Shown piece by piece: positions 1 to 6,082 of a DNA stretch of 7,201 nt (positions within the stretch are counted from its first letter, which is position 1; every line of letters starts with the position of its first letter). Both the position numbers and the translations under genes were made by a program. The notes under the pieces are model-generated. The model was not told the origin of the DNA. It saw only the letters and a program-made list of their open reading frames with translations, and did no database searches. This stretch comes from an uncultured Paracoccaceae bacterium (GTDB lineage: Bacteria; Pseudomonadota; Alphaproteobacteria; Rhodobacterales; Rhodobacteraceae), in assembly GCA_937900975.1 (NCBI GenBank), contig CALCPC010000516.1, forward strand, positions 1-7,201, written 5' to 3'.

Positions 1-151
1 CGGCCTCGCCGATGCGCTGGCTGGGGTTCCAGTCCAGAAAACTGGCATAGATCATATAGCAAATCGGATAGAGCAGCGCGACGGCCAGGATCACGGCGGC
101 CGGGGCGAGAAAGAGATACGGCGTCAGCCGATTTGCGTTCGCGATCTGCAT
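1..151 (-). CDS. Sugar ABC transporter permease (MalF/UgpA-type), N-terminal part only
   Basis: This is the first inner-membrane subunit of the ABC importer encoded by this operon. Only the first 50 codons are present; the gene continues past the left edge. Translation from the ATG at 149-151 begins MQIANANRLTPYLFLAPAAV. A hydrophobic segment follows at about residues 10-32, then a polar stretch with FLDWNP. A short cytoplasmic tail followed by an LxPYLFLxPA membrane entry is the usual start of family-1 sugar ABC permeases (binding-protein-dependent transport inner membrane component). A GGAG stands 9 bases before the ATG. It follows the binding-protein gene by 82 bases on the same strand, so it should be co-transcribed. 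The second permease expected in such importers would lie beyond the window. The EAA loop that contacts the ATPase is not in view, so the family call rests on the N-terminus and the neighbours. Confidence 0.82.
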   Translation of the reverse strand, partial: MQIANANRLTPYLFLAPAAVILAVALLYPICYMIYASFLDWNPSQRIGEA

Positions 152-202
152 CCCGCAAAGCTCCGGTTTTGGGGTGAAAAGCGTGGGCGTTTAGCCGGGG
201 GG

Positions 203-226
203 CCGGGCCGCCCGAAAGCGGCCCGG
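203..226 (-). terminator. GC-rich intercistronic hairpin after the binding-protein gene (attenuator or mRNA stabiliser)
   Basis: A perfect 9-bp inverted repeat, CCGGGCCGC (203-211) and GCGGCCCGG (218-226), encloses a 6-base loop. It begins 7 bases beyond the binding-protein stop codon on the transcribed strand. No run of U follows, so it is not a classic full terminator. Hairpins in this position in sugar ABC operons often protect the 3' end of the abundant binding-protein message or cause partial termination, so that permease is made in smaller amounts. The structure is seen directly; the function is inferred. Confidence 0.5.
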
Positions 227-233
227 GCAAAGG

Positions 234-1553
234 TCACTGCCAGGTATAGTAGCCGGCATCGTCCATGATGGCGCGCGCCCGCTCGGCCACACCGTCCAGC
301 GCTTCCTGCGGGTCCAGACCCTCGGTCAGCACTTTGGACATCGTTGTGCCGATATCGGCGTTGATCTTACCCCAGGTCGGGATGATCGGACGCCAATCGG
401 GATCGGCGAATTTCAGCGCCTCGCCGAATGTGGCAGAGTAGGGGTACTTCGCGTTCAGCTCTGCGTTCTGATAGGTGGAAAACCGCGACGGGTTGCCGCC
501 CGCCATCGCCACCGCAAGATCGCCTTTTTTCGACGTCAGCCACTGCATCAACAAGAACGCCGCTTCTTTGTTCTGGGCGTTTTTCGGGATGGCGATGCCG
601 AACCCGCCGGTCTGGCTGCCGCGGCGCACACCTTCGGGGTGCAGCGCGTAGCCGACCTTGCCGGCCACCTGGCTTTGGCTTGGATCTTCAAACCCCGCGG
701 CGAAGGCGATGCTGTCCATGAACATCGCGGCCTGGCCTTGCTTGAACGCCGCTGCGGCCTCGGCCGGGCCAAAGGTCGTGCCGCCCTCAGGGCCGCAATC
801 GACAATGGTTTTCAGCGCATTGGCCGCTGCTACGCCCGCCTCGTTGTTGATGATCGGGTTCCAGGCGCCTTCGAAGACGCGACCGCCGAGCGGTGCCAGG
901 TGCAACAAAAACGCGTGGCTCGCCTGGTGGCCCGAGGCCGCGCGGGAGGCCATGCCGCCCATCCCAGGCTCCACCTCCGGGATCTTGCAGGAGGCCTCCA
1001 GAAGCTGGTCATAGGTTTCGGGCACCGCGATCCCGTGCTTTTCGAAAATGTCCTTGCGGTAAGCCAGGACAGAGGTTTCCGATCCGAACGGGATCCCAAA
1101 AGCAGACCCAAGCTTGCCGGGCAGATAGCCCTTCACGCCGCCGGCCACGCCAATATTTTCGACATAGCCGTCGATCAGATCCTCGCTGTCATAATTGGGA
1201 TCGGCCAGTTTGGGGTTCATGAAATAGCGGGCGAGGTTTTCAAGCTGATCGGCGAAAACGTAATCGGCCTTGGAAAACACGACATAGGCGATCAGATCGT
1301 AGTCGCCCTCGCGCTTGGTCAGTTCCAGTGTCTGACGCTCGCGCATTTTCAGATACTGCAATTGGTCGACCTCGACCCGGATCCCGGTTTCCTCGGTAAA
1401 CTGCGGCAGCACCTTCATGACCGCGTTGTAATGGGGATGCGCGGGGAAGTTCGCGACAATCGTGGTGCCGGCGTAGTCCTCGTAAGGATTGGCCAGCGCC
1501 GTGCCCGCGCACAAAAGCGCGCCGAGCACGGTGGCGGTAAAGTTGCGTTTCAT
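234..1553 (-). CDS. Periplasmic sugar-binding protein of an ABC importer (SBP_bac_1 family)
   Basis: This 439-residue protein would capture the substrate in the periplasm and deliver it to the membrane permeases. The start is the ATG at 1551-1553: it gives a clean Sec signal peptide (basic MKRN, hydrophobic core, cleavage after A19-L20-A21) and has GGGAGA 5 bases upstream. The reading frame stays open 45 codons further upstream, but that extension is arginine- and proline-rich and would bury the signal peptide. C15 is not in a lipobox (ALLC), so this is a soluble secreted protein, not a lipoprotein. Family features include VLPQFTEETGIRVEV near residues 48-62, FKQGQAAMFMDS near 270-281 and GGFGIAIPKNAQNKEAAF near 316-333. 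The length is normal for extracellular solute-binding family 1. The mature part has only C189 and C253, which could form a disulfide. The ATPase lies upstream and a permease downstream. The substrate cannot be read from the sequence; a sugar, polyol or sugar derivative is likely. Confidence 0.92.
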   Translation of the reverse strand: MKRNFTATVLGALLCAGTALANPYEDYAGTTIVANFPAHPHYNAVMKVLPQFTEETGIRVEVDQLQYLKMRERQTLELTKREGDYDLIAYVVFSKADYVFADQLENLARYFMNPKLADPNYDSEDLIDGYVENIGVAGGVKGYLPGKLGSAFGIPFGSETSVLAYRKDIFEKHGIAVPETYDQLLEASCKIPEVEPGMGGMASRAASGHQASHAFLLHLAPLGGRVFEGAWNPIINNEAGVAAANALKTIVDCGPEGGTTFGPAEAAAAFKQGQAAMFMDSIAFAAGFEDPSQSQVAGKVGYALHPEGVRRGSQTGGFGIAIPKNAQNKEAAFLLMQWLTSKKGDLAVAMAGGNPSRFSTYQNAELNAKYPYSATFGEALKFADPDWRPIIPTWGKINADIGTTMSKVLTEGLDPQEALDGVAERARAIMDDAGYYTWQ

Positions 1554-1558
1554 AGTGG

Positions 1559-1583
1559 TCTCCCAGTTGGTTTTTTGTTGTTG
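1559..1583 (-). promoter_or_regulatory. Ribosome binding site and A-rich leader of the binding-protein gene
   Basis: On the transcribed strand an A/C-rich, unstructured stretch (opposite the T-run at 1571-1583) leads into GGGAGA (1559-1564), 5 bases before the ATG. An open A-rich leader with a good Shine-Dalgarno site fits strong translation of the binding protein. It also decides the start codon against the longer open frame upstream. The rest of the 118-base gap (1584-1671) is GC-rich with only short dyads, for example GCGCC/GGCGC at 1631-1635 and 1645-1649. I see no convincing separate promoter there. Confidence 0.55.
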
Positions 1584-1671
1584 ATCCGGTCTGGCATAGC
1601 GGCAAGCCGGCCTGTGCACGGTCCGCGCGGGCGCCAATCCCTTCGGCGCGCCGGGCGCATGGGGGCGCCGG

Positions 1672-2754
1672 TCACAACCGCGCCCCACTGGCGCGGTCGA
1701 ACAGCATCATTTCGTCGACATTCACCCCAAAATCCCGCACATCGCCAGAGCGTATGGGCGCCGCGCTGTCGGCCTCCACCAGCACCTCTGCCGCGCCGCA
1801 ATGCGTCACCAGAACCGATTGCGCGCCAAGATACTCCGACACGACCGTCTTCAAGGTGACGGTCGGCCCCGTCCCCGCCTCGACAGTGAAGGAGGAAGGA
1901 CGGATGCCAAGGGTCACGGCGCTTGACGCGCTTGCACGCACCCGGGCGGCGGTGTCGTCGGCGATCGGCAGGTCGAACCCGTCGCCCCGGATCCGAAGCG
2001 CGCCCGCCGCCTCCACCAGATCGCCATCGATGAAGTTCATCGTTGGGCTGCCGATAAACCCGGCCACAAACCGATTGACGGGCGCCTTGAACAAATCCTC
2101 GGGGGAGCCCTGTTGTTGGATCACCCCCTCGCTCATCACCACGATGCGGTCGCCGAGTGTCATCGCCTCGACCTGGTCGTGGGTGACATAGACCATGTTC
2201 TTGTCGATGGTGTCGCGCATCTCGGCCAGTTCGGTGCGCATCTTCGCGCGAAGCTTCGCGTCAAGGTTAGAGAGCGGCTCATCAAACAAAAACGTGCCCG
2301 CGTCACGCACCAGCGCCCGCCCCATCGCCACCCGCTGACGCTGGCCGCCGGACAGTTCTGCGGGTTTGCGATCCAACAAATGGCCGATGTTCAGCATCCC
2401 CGCGACGCGGGTCACCTTCTCTTCGATCTCGGCCTTCGGGACGCGCTGCAGGCGCAGCGCAAAAGACATGTTCCGCGCGATATTCATATGCGGGTAAAGC
2501 GCGTAATCCTGGAACACCATCGCGATGTCGCGCTCTTTGGGTTCCAAACCGCCGATGGGGCGGTCGTCGAAATAAATCTCGCCCCCCGACAGCGTCTCAA
2601 GCCCCGCCAAGATCCGCAGCGTCGTCGATTTGCCGCACCCCGAGGGACCGACCAAAACTGTAAACTCACCATCTGCCAGTTTTAGGTCGACAGGCGGCAG
2701 CACGCGGACAGAGCCGAAACTTTTCTCGACGCCATCGAACACAATTTCGGGCAC
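1672..2754 (-). CDS. Sugar ABC transporter ATP-binding protein (MalK/UgpC/MsmX type)
   Basis: This 360-residue cytoplasmic ATPase powers the importer. Visible motifs, numbered from the GTG start: Walker A GPSGCGKST (36-44), Q-loop Q82 in MVFQDYALYPH, signature LSGGQ (134-138), Walker B with D158 and E159 in FLFDEP, D-loop SNLDAKLR and switch histidine H192 in YVTHDQ. After about residue 235 comes the MalK-type regulatory (TOBE/MOP-like) domain, with GSPTMNF and GIRPSSF. The length is normal for the MalK/UgpC group. The start is taken as GTG at 2752-2754: GGGGAG lies 6 bases upstream and PEIVFDGVEKSFG is the usual N-terminus. The open frame continues 32 codons further but runs through the promoter and operator. 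It is the first gene of the operon, divergent from the LacI-type regulator. These ATPases are often shared between sugar importers, so the substrate is not given by this gene. Confidence 0.95.
   Translation of the reverse strand: MPEIVFDGVEKSFGSVRVLPPVDLKLADGEFTVLVGPSGCGKSTTLRILAGLETLSGGEIYFDDRPIGGLEPKERDIAMVFQDYALYPHMNIARNMSFALRLQRVPKAEIEEKVTRVAGMLNIGHLLDRKPAELSGGQRQRVAMGRALVRDAGTFLFDEPLSNLDAKLRAKMRTELAEMRDTIDKNMVYVTHDQVEAMTLGDRIVVMSEGVIQQQGSPEDLFKAPVNRFVAGFIGSPTMNFIDGDLVEAAGALRIRGDGFDLPIADDTAARVRASASSAVTLGIRPSSFTVEAGTGPTVTLKTVVSEYLGAQSVLVTHCGAAEVLVEADSAAPIRSGDVRDFGVNVDEMMLFDRASGARL
1677..1697 (-). repeat. 8-bp inverted repeat at the 3' end of the ATPase gene
   Basis: ACCGCGCC (1677-1684) and GGCGCGGT (1690-1697) pair perfectly around a 5-base loop. 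The repeat covers the last codons of the ATPase gene and ends 2 bases before its stop codon. No U-tract follows. It could slow mRNA decay at the ATPase 3' end, or it could simply reflect GC-rich codons. The structure is seen; a role is speculative. Confidence 0.3.
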
Positions 2755-2760
2755 GGCACA

Positions 2761-2766
2761 CTCCCC
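2761..2766 (-). promoter_or_regulatory. Shine-Dalgarno site of the ABC ATPase gene
   Basis: GGGGAG on the minus strand lies 6 bases before the GTG at 2752-2754. It fixes that GTG as the start, in preference to upstream codons in the same open frame. Confidence 0.7.
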
Positions 2767-2797
2767 AAATGGCGGCCGGATCGGGCATCCGGTCCTT

Positions 2798-2809
2798 GTT
2801 ATCGATAAC
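2798..2809. promoter_or_regulatory. Predicted LacI-family operator O1 (ABC operon side)
   Basis: GTTATCGATAAC is a perfect 12-bp palindrome with the central CG step seen in most LacI-family operators, and its half-sites resemble gluconate-regulator-type sites. It overlaps the end of the predicted minus-strand -10 box (2808-2813) and the expected transcription start. A bound repressor would therefore block the ABC operon directly. The palindrome is seen; binding by the adjacent regulator is inferred. Confidence 0.72.
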
Positions 2810-2837
2810 TCTAGCGGCGCCCGGACCGCGTTGACAA
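2808..2837 (-). promoter_or_regulatory. Predicted promoter of the ABC operon
   Basis: Read on the minus strand, TTGTCA (2832-2837) serves as -35 and TAGAGT (2808-2813) as -10, with an 18-base spacer. The start point would fall near 2800, leaving a leader of about 46 bases before the GTG. The -35 matches the sigma-70 consensus at 5 of 6 positions and the -10 at 4 of 6. The call is supported by its position against operator O1. Confidence 0.5.
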
Positions 2838-2860
2838 CCGCTTGGCGCAAAACTTACGTT
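2831..2860 (+). promoter_or_regulatory. Predicted promoter of the LacI-family regulator gene
   Basis: A consensus TTGACA lies at 2831-2836. The best-placed -10 candidate is TACGTT (2855-2860) after an 18-base spacer, matching only 3 of 6 consensus bases. The -35 overlaps the -35 of the opposite promoter almost completely. The candidate -10 runs into operator O2, which suggests that the regulator represses its own gene. Confidence 0.4.
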
Positions 2861-2871
2861 AGCGCTAACGT
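2856..2871. promoter_or_regulatory. Predicted LacI-family operator O2 (regulator side)
   Basis: ACGTTAGCGCTAACGT is a perfect 16-bp palindrome with a central CG, the typical form of a LacI-family operator. It shares the GTTA...TAAC outer arms with O1, so one regulator could bind both. It covers the likely start point of the regulator gene, fitting autorepression. Its centre is 60 bases from that of O1. Confidence 0.78.
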
Positions 2872-2897
2872 TGATGCCGAAGAAGCCCGGGTGCGCA

Positions 2898-3920
2898 ATG
2901 GTCGACAAGATAAAGCCCGCCGGCCTGCGGGAGGTGGCCGAGGCCAGCGGCGTCAGCATGATGACCGCGTCCCGCGCGCTGCGCGGGCTAGAGGGCGTGT
3001 CGGCGGCCAAGCGCCAACAGATCCTGACCGTGGCCGATGGCCTGAATTATGTGCCCAACCGCAACGCGCGCTCTCTGGCCGTTACCAATTCGGATCTGAT
3101 CGGCGTCTCGCTGCCGACACTTTTCAACGACGTTTTCGCCGACATTCTGGACAGTATGCGCGATGTTTTCCGCAAGGCCGGCTACGCCATCGTGGTTGAG
3201 ACGACGGAGTATGACAGCCAGGCAGAGCAGGCATGGGTTGAGCGGCTTTTGTCCTGGCGTCCAGCGGCGGTGGTGCTGACGGGCCACGACCACCTTGGCC
3301 GCACCAAGACGCTGCTCCGCAACAGTGCGGTGCCCGTGCTGGAGATCTGGGATGTGGGACCCGACCCGATCGATATTGGGATCGGCCTCGATCATGTGGC
3401 GGCCGGGCGGATGCTTGGCGCCTATGGCGCTGGGCTTGGCTACCGTCGGCCGGCTTATGTCGGCGCGGCTGAGGGGTTCGATCCCCGGGCCGAGGCCCGG
3501 TTTCGCGGTCTTGTCGAGGCTTTCGCGCCGACTTGCCCGGCCGCGTCCTGGATCGTGGCCCGGGTGGAAGAGCGAAACCCCTTCGTCGCGGGCGAGATCG
3601 GGCTGGCCACGGCGCTTGGCCAGGGCGCGCCCGATATCGTGTTCTTTCTCAACGATCATTTTGCCGTGGGCGGGTTGATGCACTGCCAAAAACAGCGGAT
3701 CGCGGTGCCGGACGATCTTGGCCTTGCGGGGTTTAACGCGCTCCGCATCGCTTCGGTTGTCACGCCGGATCTGACCACGCTTGCCTCTCCCCGGCGGGAG
3801 ATCGGGGGACGCGGTGCCCGGCGTCTGGTCGCGCGGCTTCGTGGTGTCGACACGCGGGGGACCGAGGTTCTGGATGCCCGGCTTGTGCCGGGCGGCACGA
3901 CCCGACCGCAGGGCGCGTGA
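2898..3920 (+). CDS. LacI-family transcriptional repressor, GntR/IdnR (gluconate-regulator) branch
   Basis: This 340-residue DNA-binding repressor probably controls the divergent ABC operon and itself. The N-terminal helix-turn-helix spans about residues 10-29 (LREVAEASGVSMMTASRALR), followed by the hinge helix YVPNRNARSL (51-60). A periplasmic-binding-protein-like effector domain runs from about 66 to 335, with SLPTLFNDVFADIL, ERLLSWRPAAVVLTG, LNDHFAVGG (251-259) and VPDDLGLAGF (270-279). The wording of the HTH (SMMTASRAL) and of the SLPTLFNDVF and LLSWRPAAVVLTG segments recalls E. coli GntR, from memory rather than alignment. The start is uncertain: ATG at 2898 gives the usual short lead into the HTH and an adequate leader. 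An in-frame ATG at 2874 would add 8 residues but lies 2 bases after operator O2 with no Shine-Dalgarno site. The effector may be a sugar acid or sugar; this is not proven. Confidence 0.9.
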   Translation: MVDKIKPAGLREVAEASGVSMMTASRALRGLEGVSAAKRQQILTVADGLNYVPNRNARSLAVTNSDLIGVSLPTLFNDVFADILDSMRDVFRKAGYAIVVETTEYDSQAEQAWVERLLSWRPAAVVLTGHDHLGRTKTLLRNSAVPVLEIWDVGPDPIDIGIGLDHVAAGRMLGAYGAGLGYRRPAYVGAAEGFDPRAEARFRGLVEAFAPTCPAASWIVARVEERNPFVAGEIGLATALGQGAPDIVFFLNDHFAVGGLMHCQKQRIAVPDDLGLAGFNALRIASVVTPDLTTLASPRREIGGRGARRLVARLRGVDTRGTEVLDARLVPGGTTRPQGA

Positions 3921-4056
3921 TGGCCAAGACAAGCGCCGCTGGATACCAGGCCCCGCAGCCGCCCTATAGGGAGGGAGAGCACAGCCTCACAGGCGCCGGT
4001 GCCCTGCCCCAAAGTAGAGCCACGCCCAAGACACGGGTTGCACCGCGGCGCTGGGA
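3921..4056. other. Spacer between convergent regulator and polyamine operon
   Basis: These 136 bases lie between the 3' ends of the plus-strand regulator gene and the minus-strand agmatinase gene. No supported coding sequence is visible. No stem followed by a T-run is present on either strand. An 8-base pair of inverted arms (AGCGCCGC at 3932-3939, GCGGCGCT at 4045-4052) is too far apart to count as a terminator. Both transcripts presumably end here, by Rho or by a weak structure. Confidence 0.4.
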
Positions 4057-4923
4057 TCAGCCATGCGACGCCGTCGCGGGCGGCAGGCACGCGGCCATCA
4101 GCCGGTAGACGATCTGCGCTGCGGTAAAATCCCAGGCCGCCGTGCCGTTCGGCGCAAGCTCCACCACATCAAATCCGACGCAGCGCCGGCCCTTCAGCGC
4201 ATGTTCGACCAGATGCAGCGCTTGGTAAAAGCCAAGCCCCCCCGGAACCGGCGTGCCCGTCGCCGGCATGATCGCAGGGTCCAAACCGTCGACATCGAAC
4301 GACACATAAATGTCCTCGGGAAAGCCCGGCGGCAGATCGTCGGCAAAGACGCGCCCCGTCACCAGCGCCTCGGCACCCCGCACATGGACCCCGTGCACTG
4401 TCTGCGCGGCTTCCTCTTCGGCTGAGATCGCACGAATACCGTATTGCGCCAGGGCAAAGCCCGCCTCGGTCAAAAGATGCATGACAGAGGCGTGAGAGTG
4501 TCGCTCCCCCTGATAGGCCACGCGCAGATCGGCATGGGCATCGATCTGCACGATCCCAACCGGGCGGCCAAGCGCCCGCGCGACCCCTGTCACCGCGCCG
4601 TAGGTCAGGCCATGCTCCCCGCCCAGCACCACCGGCACACAGCCCTTGCGGATCGCGGCGTCGGTGCGGTCGGCCAGCCGTGCCATCACATCGGGAAGCG
4701 GCCCGTCGACCTCAAGCGGCGGCTCGGTCAGGATCCCGGCTGCCGCGGGTTCCCGCCCCGCGATGCCCCGCTCCAACTCATTGGACGCCTCCAGGATCGC
4801 CGCCGGACCCAATGCCGTGCCCGCGCCGTAGCTGACCGTCCGCTCAAGCGGCACCGGGATCACGCGAAACAGCGCATCCCCGCCCCGTTCCGCCGCCGTC
4901 AACTCACTGTCGAGAAAGATCAC
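4057..4923 (-). CDS. speB: Agmatinase (ureohydrolase family, SpeB-like)
   Basis: This 288-residue cytoplasmic enzyme is predicted to hydrolyse agmatine to putrescine and urea with two Mn(II) ions. All metal-binding motifs of the arginase/agmatinase fold are present: GGEH with H104, DAHAD with D128, H130 and D132, and SFDVDGLDP with D210 and D212. An active-site-type histidine, H144, lies in HSHAS, and E255 in VVELAP. The N-terminal PLERTVSYGAGTALGPAAI is typical of agmatinases. The start is GTG at 4921-4923, overlapping the decarboxylase stop in GTGA, so translation is probably coupled; a weak GGGA lies upstream. The length is normal. It is the last gene of the polyamine operon and would feed putrescine to the two upstream enzymes. 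Related ureohydrolases act on arginine, guanidinobutyrate or other guanidines; the neighbours favour agmatine. Confidence 0.87.
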   Translation of the reverse strand: MIFLDSELTAAERGGDALFRVIPVPLERTVSYGAGTALGPAAILEASNELERGIAGREPAAAGILTEPPLEVDGPLPDVMARLADRTDAAIRKGCVPVVLGGEHGLTYGAVTGVARALGRPVGIVQIDAHADLRVAYQGERHSHASVMHLLTEAGFALAQYGIRAISAEEEAAQTVHGVHVRGAEALVTGRVFADDLPPGFPEDIYVSFDVDGLDPAIMPATGTPVPGGLGFYQALHLVEHALKGRRCVGFDVVELAPNGTAAWDFTAAQIVYRLMAACLPPATASHG

Positions 4924-6080
4924 GACAACCGGTCCCGGAAATCGTCATAGCCAAAGTCGCGCACCCGTCGAAGCGCATCGGTGCCGCTGTGCCACAATGC
5001 GATCGCAGGCAGCGGCACGCCGTTGAATGTGTTGGTTTTGACCATCGAGTAGTGCGCCTGGTCAAGAAACGCAAAGCGCTGGCCCACGTGGAGCGGCTGC
5101 GCCCAGGTGTAATCGCCGATCACATCGCCGGCCAGGCAGGACGGCCCCCCAAGGCGATAGCGATGCCCCGCCTCAGCCTCGCCCATCAGCGCCGGGCGAT
5201 AGGGCGCTTCGATCACATCGGGCATATGGCAGGTGGCCGAGATATCCGTGATCGCCAGCGCCATACCGTTGACCGGCAGATCCAGGATCTCGCCCACCAA
5301 AATTCCGGCGTCAAGCGCGACAGCCTCCCCCGGCTCCAAATGCAGCGCAAGCCCCGTCTCGGCTCGAAGAGCCTGAAGAAACGCCACCAGCCCTTCCCGG
5401 TCGTAATCGGACCGCGTAATGTGATGCCCGCCGCCGAGATTGAGCCAAGAAAGACCCGGCAAATAGGGCTGCAGGACCGGCGCCACCGCCGCCCAGGTCT
5501 GTGCCAAGGGCTCAAAACCCTGTTCGCAGAGCGTGTGCATATGCAGCCCGTCGACGCCCGCCAGCACATCAGCGCTCAACTGGCTGACCGGCATCCCAAG
5601 CCGAGAGCAAGGCGCCGCCGGGTCGTATTTCGCAATCTCTCCGGTCGAAAACTCCGGATTGATGCGCAGACCCACCGATTTGCCCGCCGCCCTGACCGCC
5701 GGCCCAAACCGGTCCTTCTGGGCCGCAGAGTTAAAGATGACAGTGTCTGAGTTTTGCAGGATCTCATCGAATTCTGCCGCCTTGTAGCCGGCCGAATAGG
5801 TCGTGACGGTGCCGCCGAACACTTCCCGCGCCAGCCGCGCCTCATGCAAACCAGAGGCGCAGCACCCCTGCAGATGGCGCCGGATCTGCGGCGCAACGGC
5901 AAACATAGAAAACGCCTTAAGGGCCAGAAAAACCTCCGCCCCCGTCTGCGCCCCGATCCCGGCGAGCACACGCAGGTTCCGCTCCAAAGCCACCTCATCG
6001 ACGACAAAACAGGGGCTCGGCACGCGCGAAAGGTCAAAGCGCGCGAACGCCCCTGCCCCGCCGGCGCGTGTTTCCATCAT
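4920..6080 (-). CDS. nspC: Carboxynorspermidine/carboxyspermidine decarboxylase (NspC)
   Basis: This 386-residue PLP-dependent enzyme of the fold-III (alanine racemase-like) decarboxylase family converts carboxyspermidine to spermidine, or carboxynorspermidine to norspermidine, in the cytoplasm. PLP lysine K55 sits in FLALKAFS. H180 and H182 lie in LHMHTLCEQG, the glycine loop NLGGGHH at 214-220 and the phosphate-binding LEPGEA at 248-253. The catalytic cysteine C315 lies in GGPSCLAGD, and Y344 near the C-terminus is the expected partner. GGPSCLAGD and the short length separate it from diaminopimelate and ornithine decarboxylases. The start is ATG at 6078-6080 (a second ATG follows immediately at 6075-6077), 2 bases after the synthase stop, with no strong Shine-Dalgarno site, so coupling to the upstream gene is likely. 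The open frame extends 75 codons upstream inside the synthase gene and is not used. The substrate (carboxyspermidine versus carboxynorspermidine) depends on the triamine the cell makes. Confidence 0.94.
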   Translation of the reverse strand: MMETRAGGAGAFARFDLSRVPSPCFVVDEVALERNLRVLAGIGAQTGAEVFLALKAFSMFAVAPQIRRHLQGCCASGLHEARLAREVFGGTVTTYSAGYKAAEFDEILQNSDTVIFNSAAQKDRFGPAVRAAGKSVGLRINPEFSTGEIAKYDPAAPCSRLGMPVSQLSADVLAGVDGLHMHTLCEQGFEPLAQTWAAVAPVLQPYLPGLSWLNLGGGHHITRSDYDREGLVAFLQALRAETGLALHLEPGEAVALDAGILVGEILDLPVNGMALAITDISATCHMPDVIEAPYRPALMGEAEAGHRYRLGGPSCLAGDVIGDYTWAQPLHVGQRFAFLDQAHYSMVKTNTFNGVPLPAIALWHSGTDALRRVRDFGYDDFRDRLS

Positions 6081-6082
6081 CG

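Noticed and set aside
1571..1583. The T-run on the plus strand as a terminator tail
   Set aside because: No stem precedes it on the plus strand and no plus-strand gene ends there. On the transcribed strand it is simply the A-rich leader of the binding-protein gene.
639..1859. A 406-codon open frame on the plus strand, antisense to the binding-protein gene
   Set aside because: It lies fully opposite a well-supported gene and its intergenic flank. It is rich in R, H, G and A, as expected of a GC-rich antisense frame, and it shows no recognisable domain or ribosome binding site.
2755..2850. A 32-codon upstream extension of the ABC ATPase frame
   Set aside because: It runs through the predicted promoter and operator O1. 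GGGGAG spaced 6 bases from the GTG at 2752-2754 marks the real start.
2988..3932. A 314-codon minus-strand open frame opposite the LacI-type regulator
   Set aside because: It is antisense to a clear HTH repressor. Its product is low-complexity, rich in R, P and H, with no family motif.
3921..4056. An intrinsic terminator in the convergent spacer
   Set aside because: The only dyads are 4-6 bp, or have zero loop or far-separated arms, and none is followed by a T-run on either strand.
4444..5750. Plus-strand open frames of 168 and 253 codons opposite the agmatinase and decarboxylase genes
   Set aside because: The minus-strand genes carry complete catalytic motifs; the plus-strand products are arginine-rich shadows with no motif.
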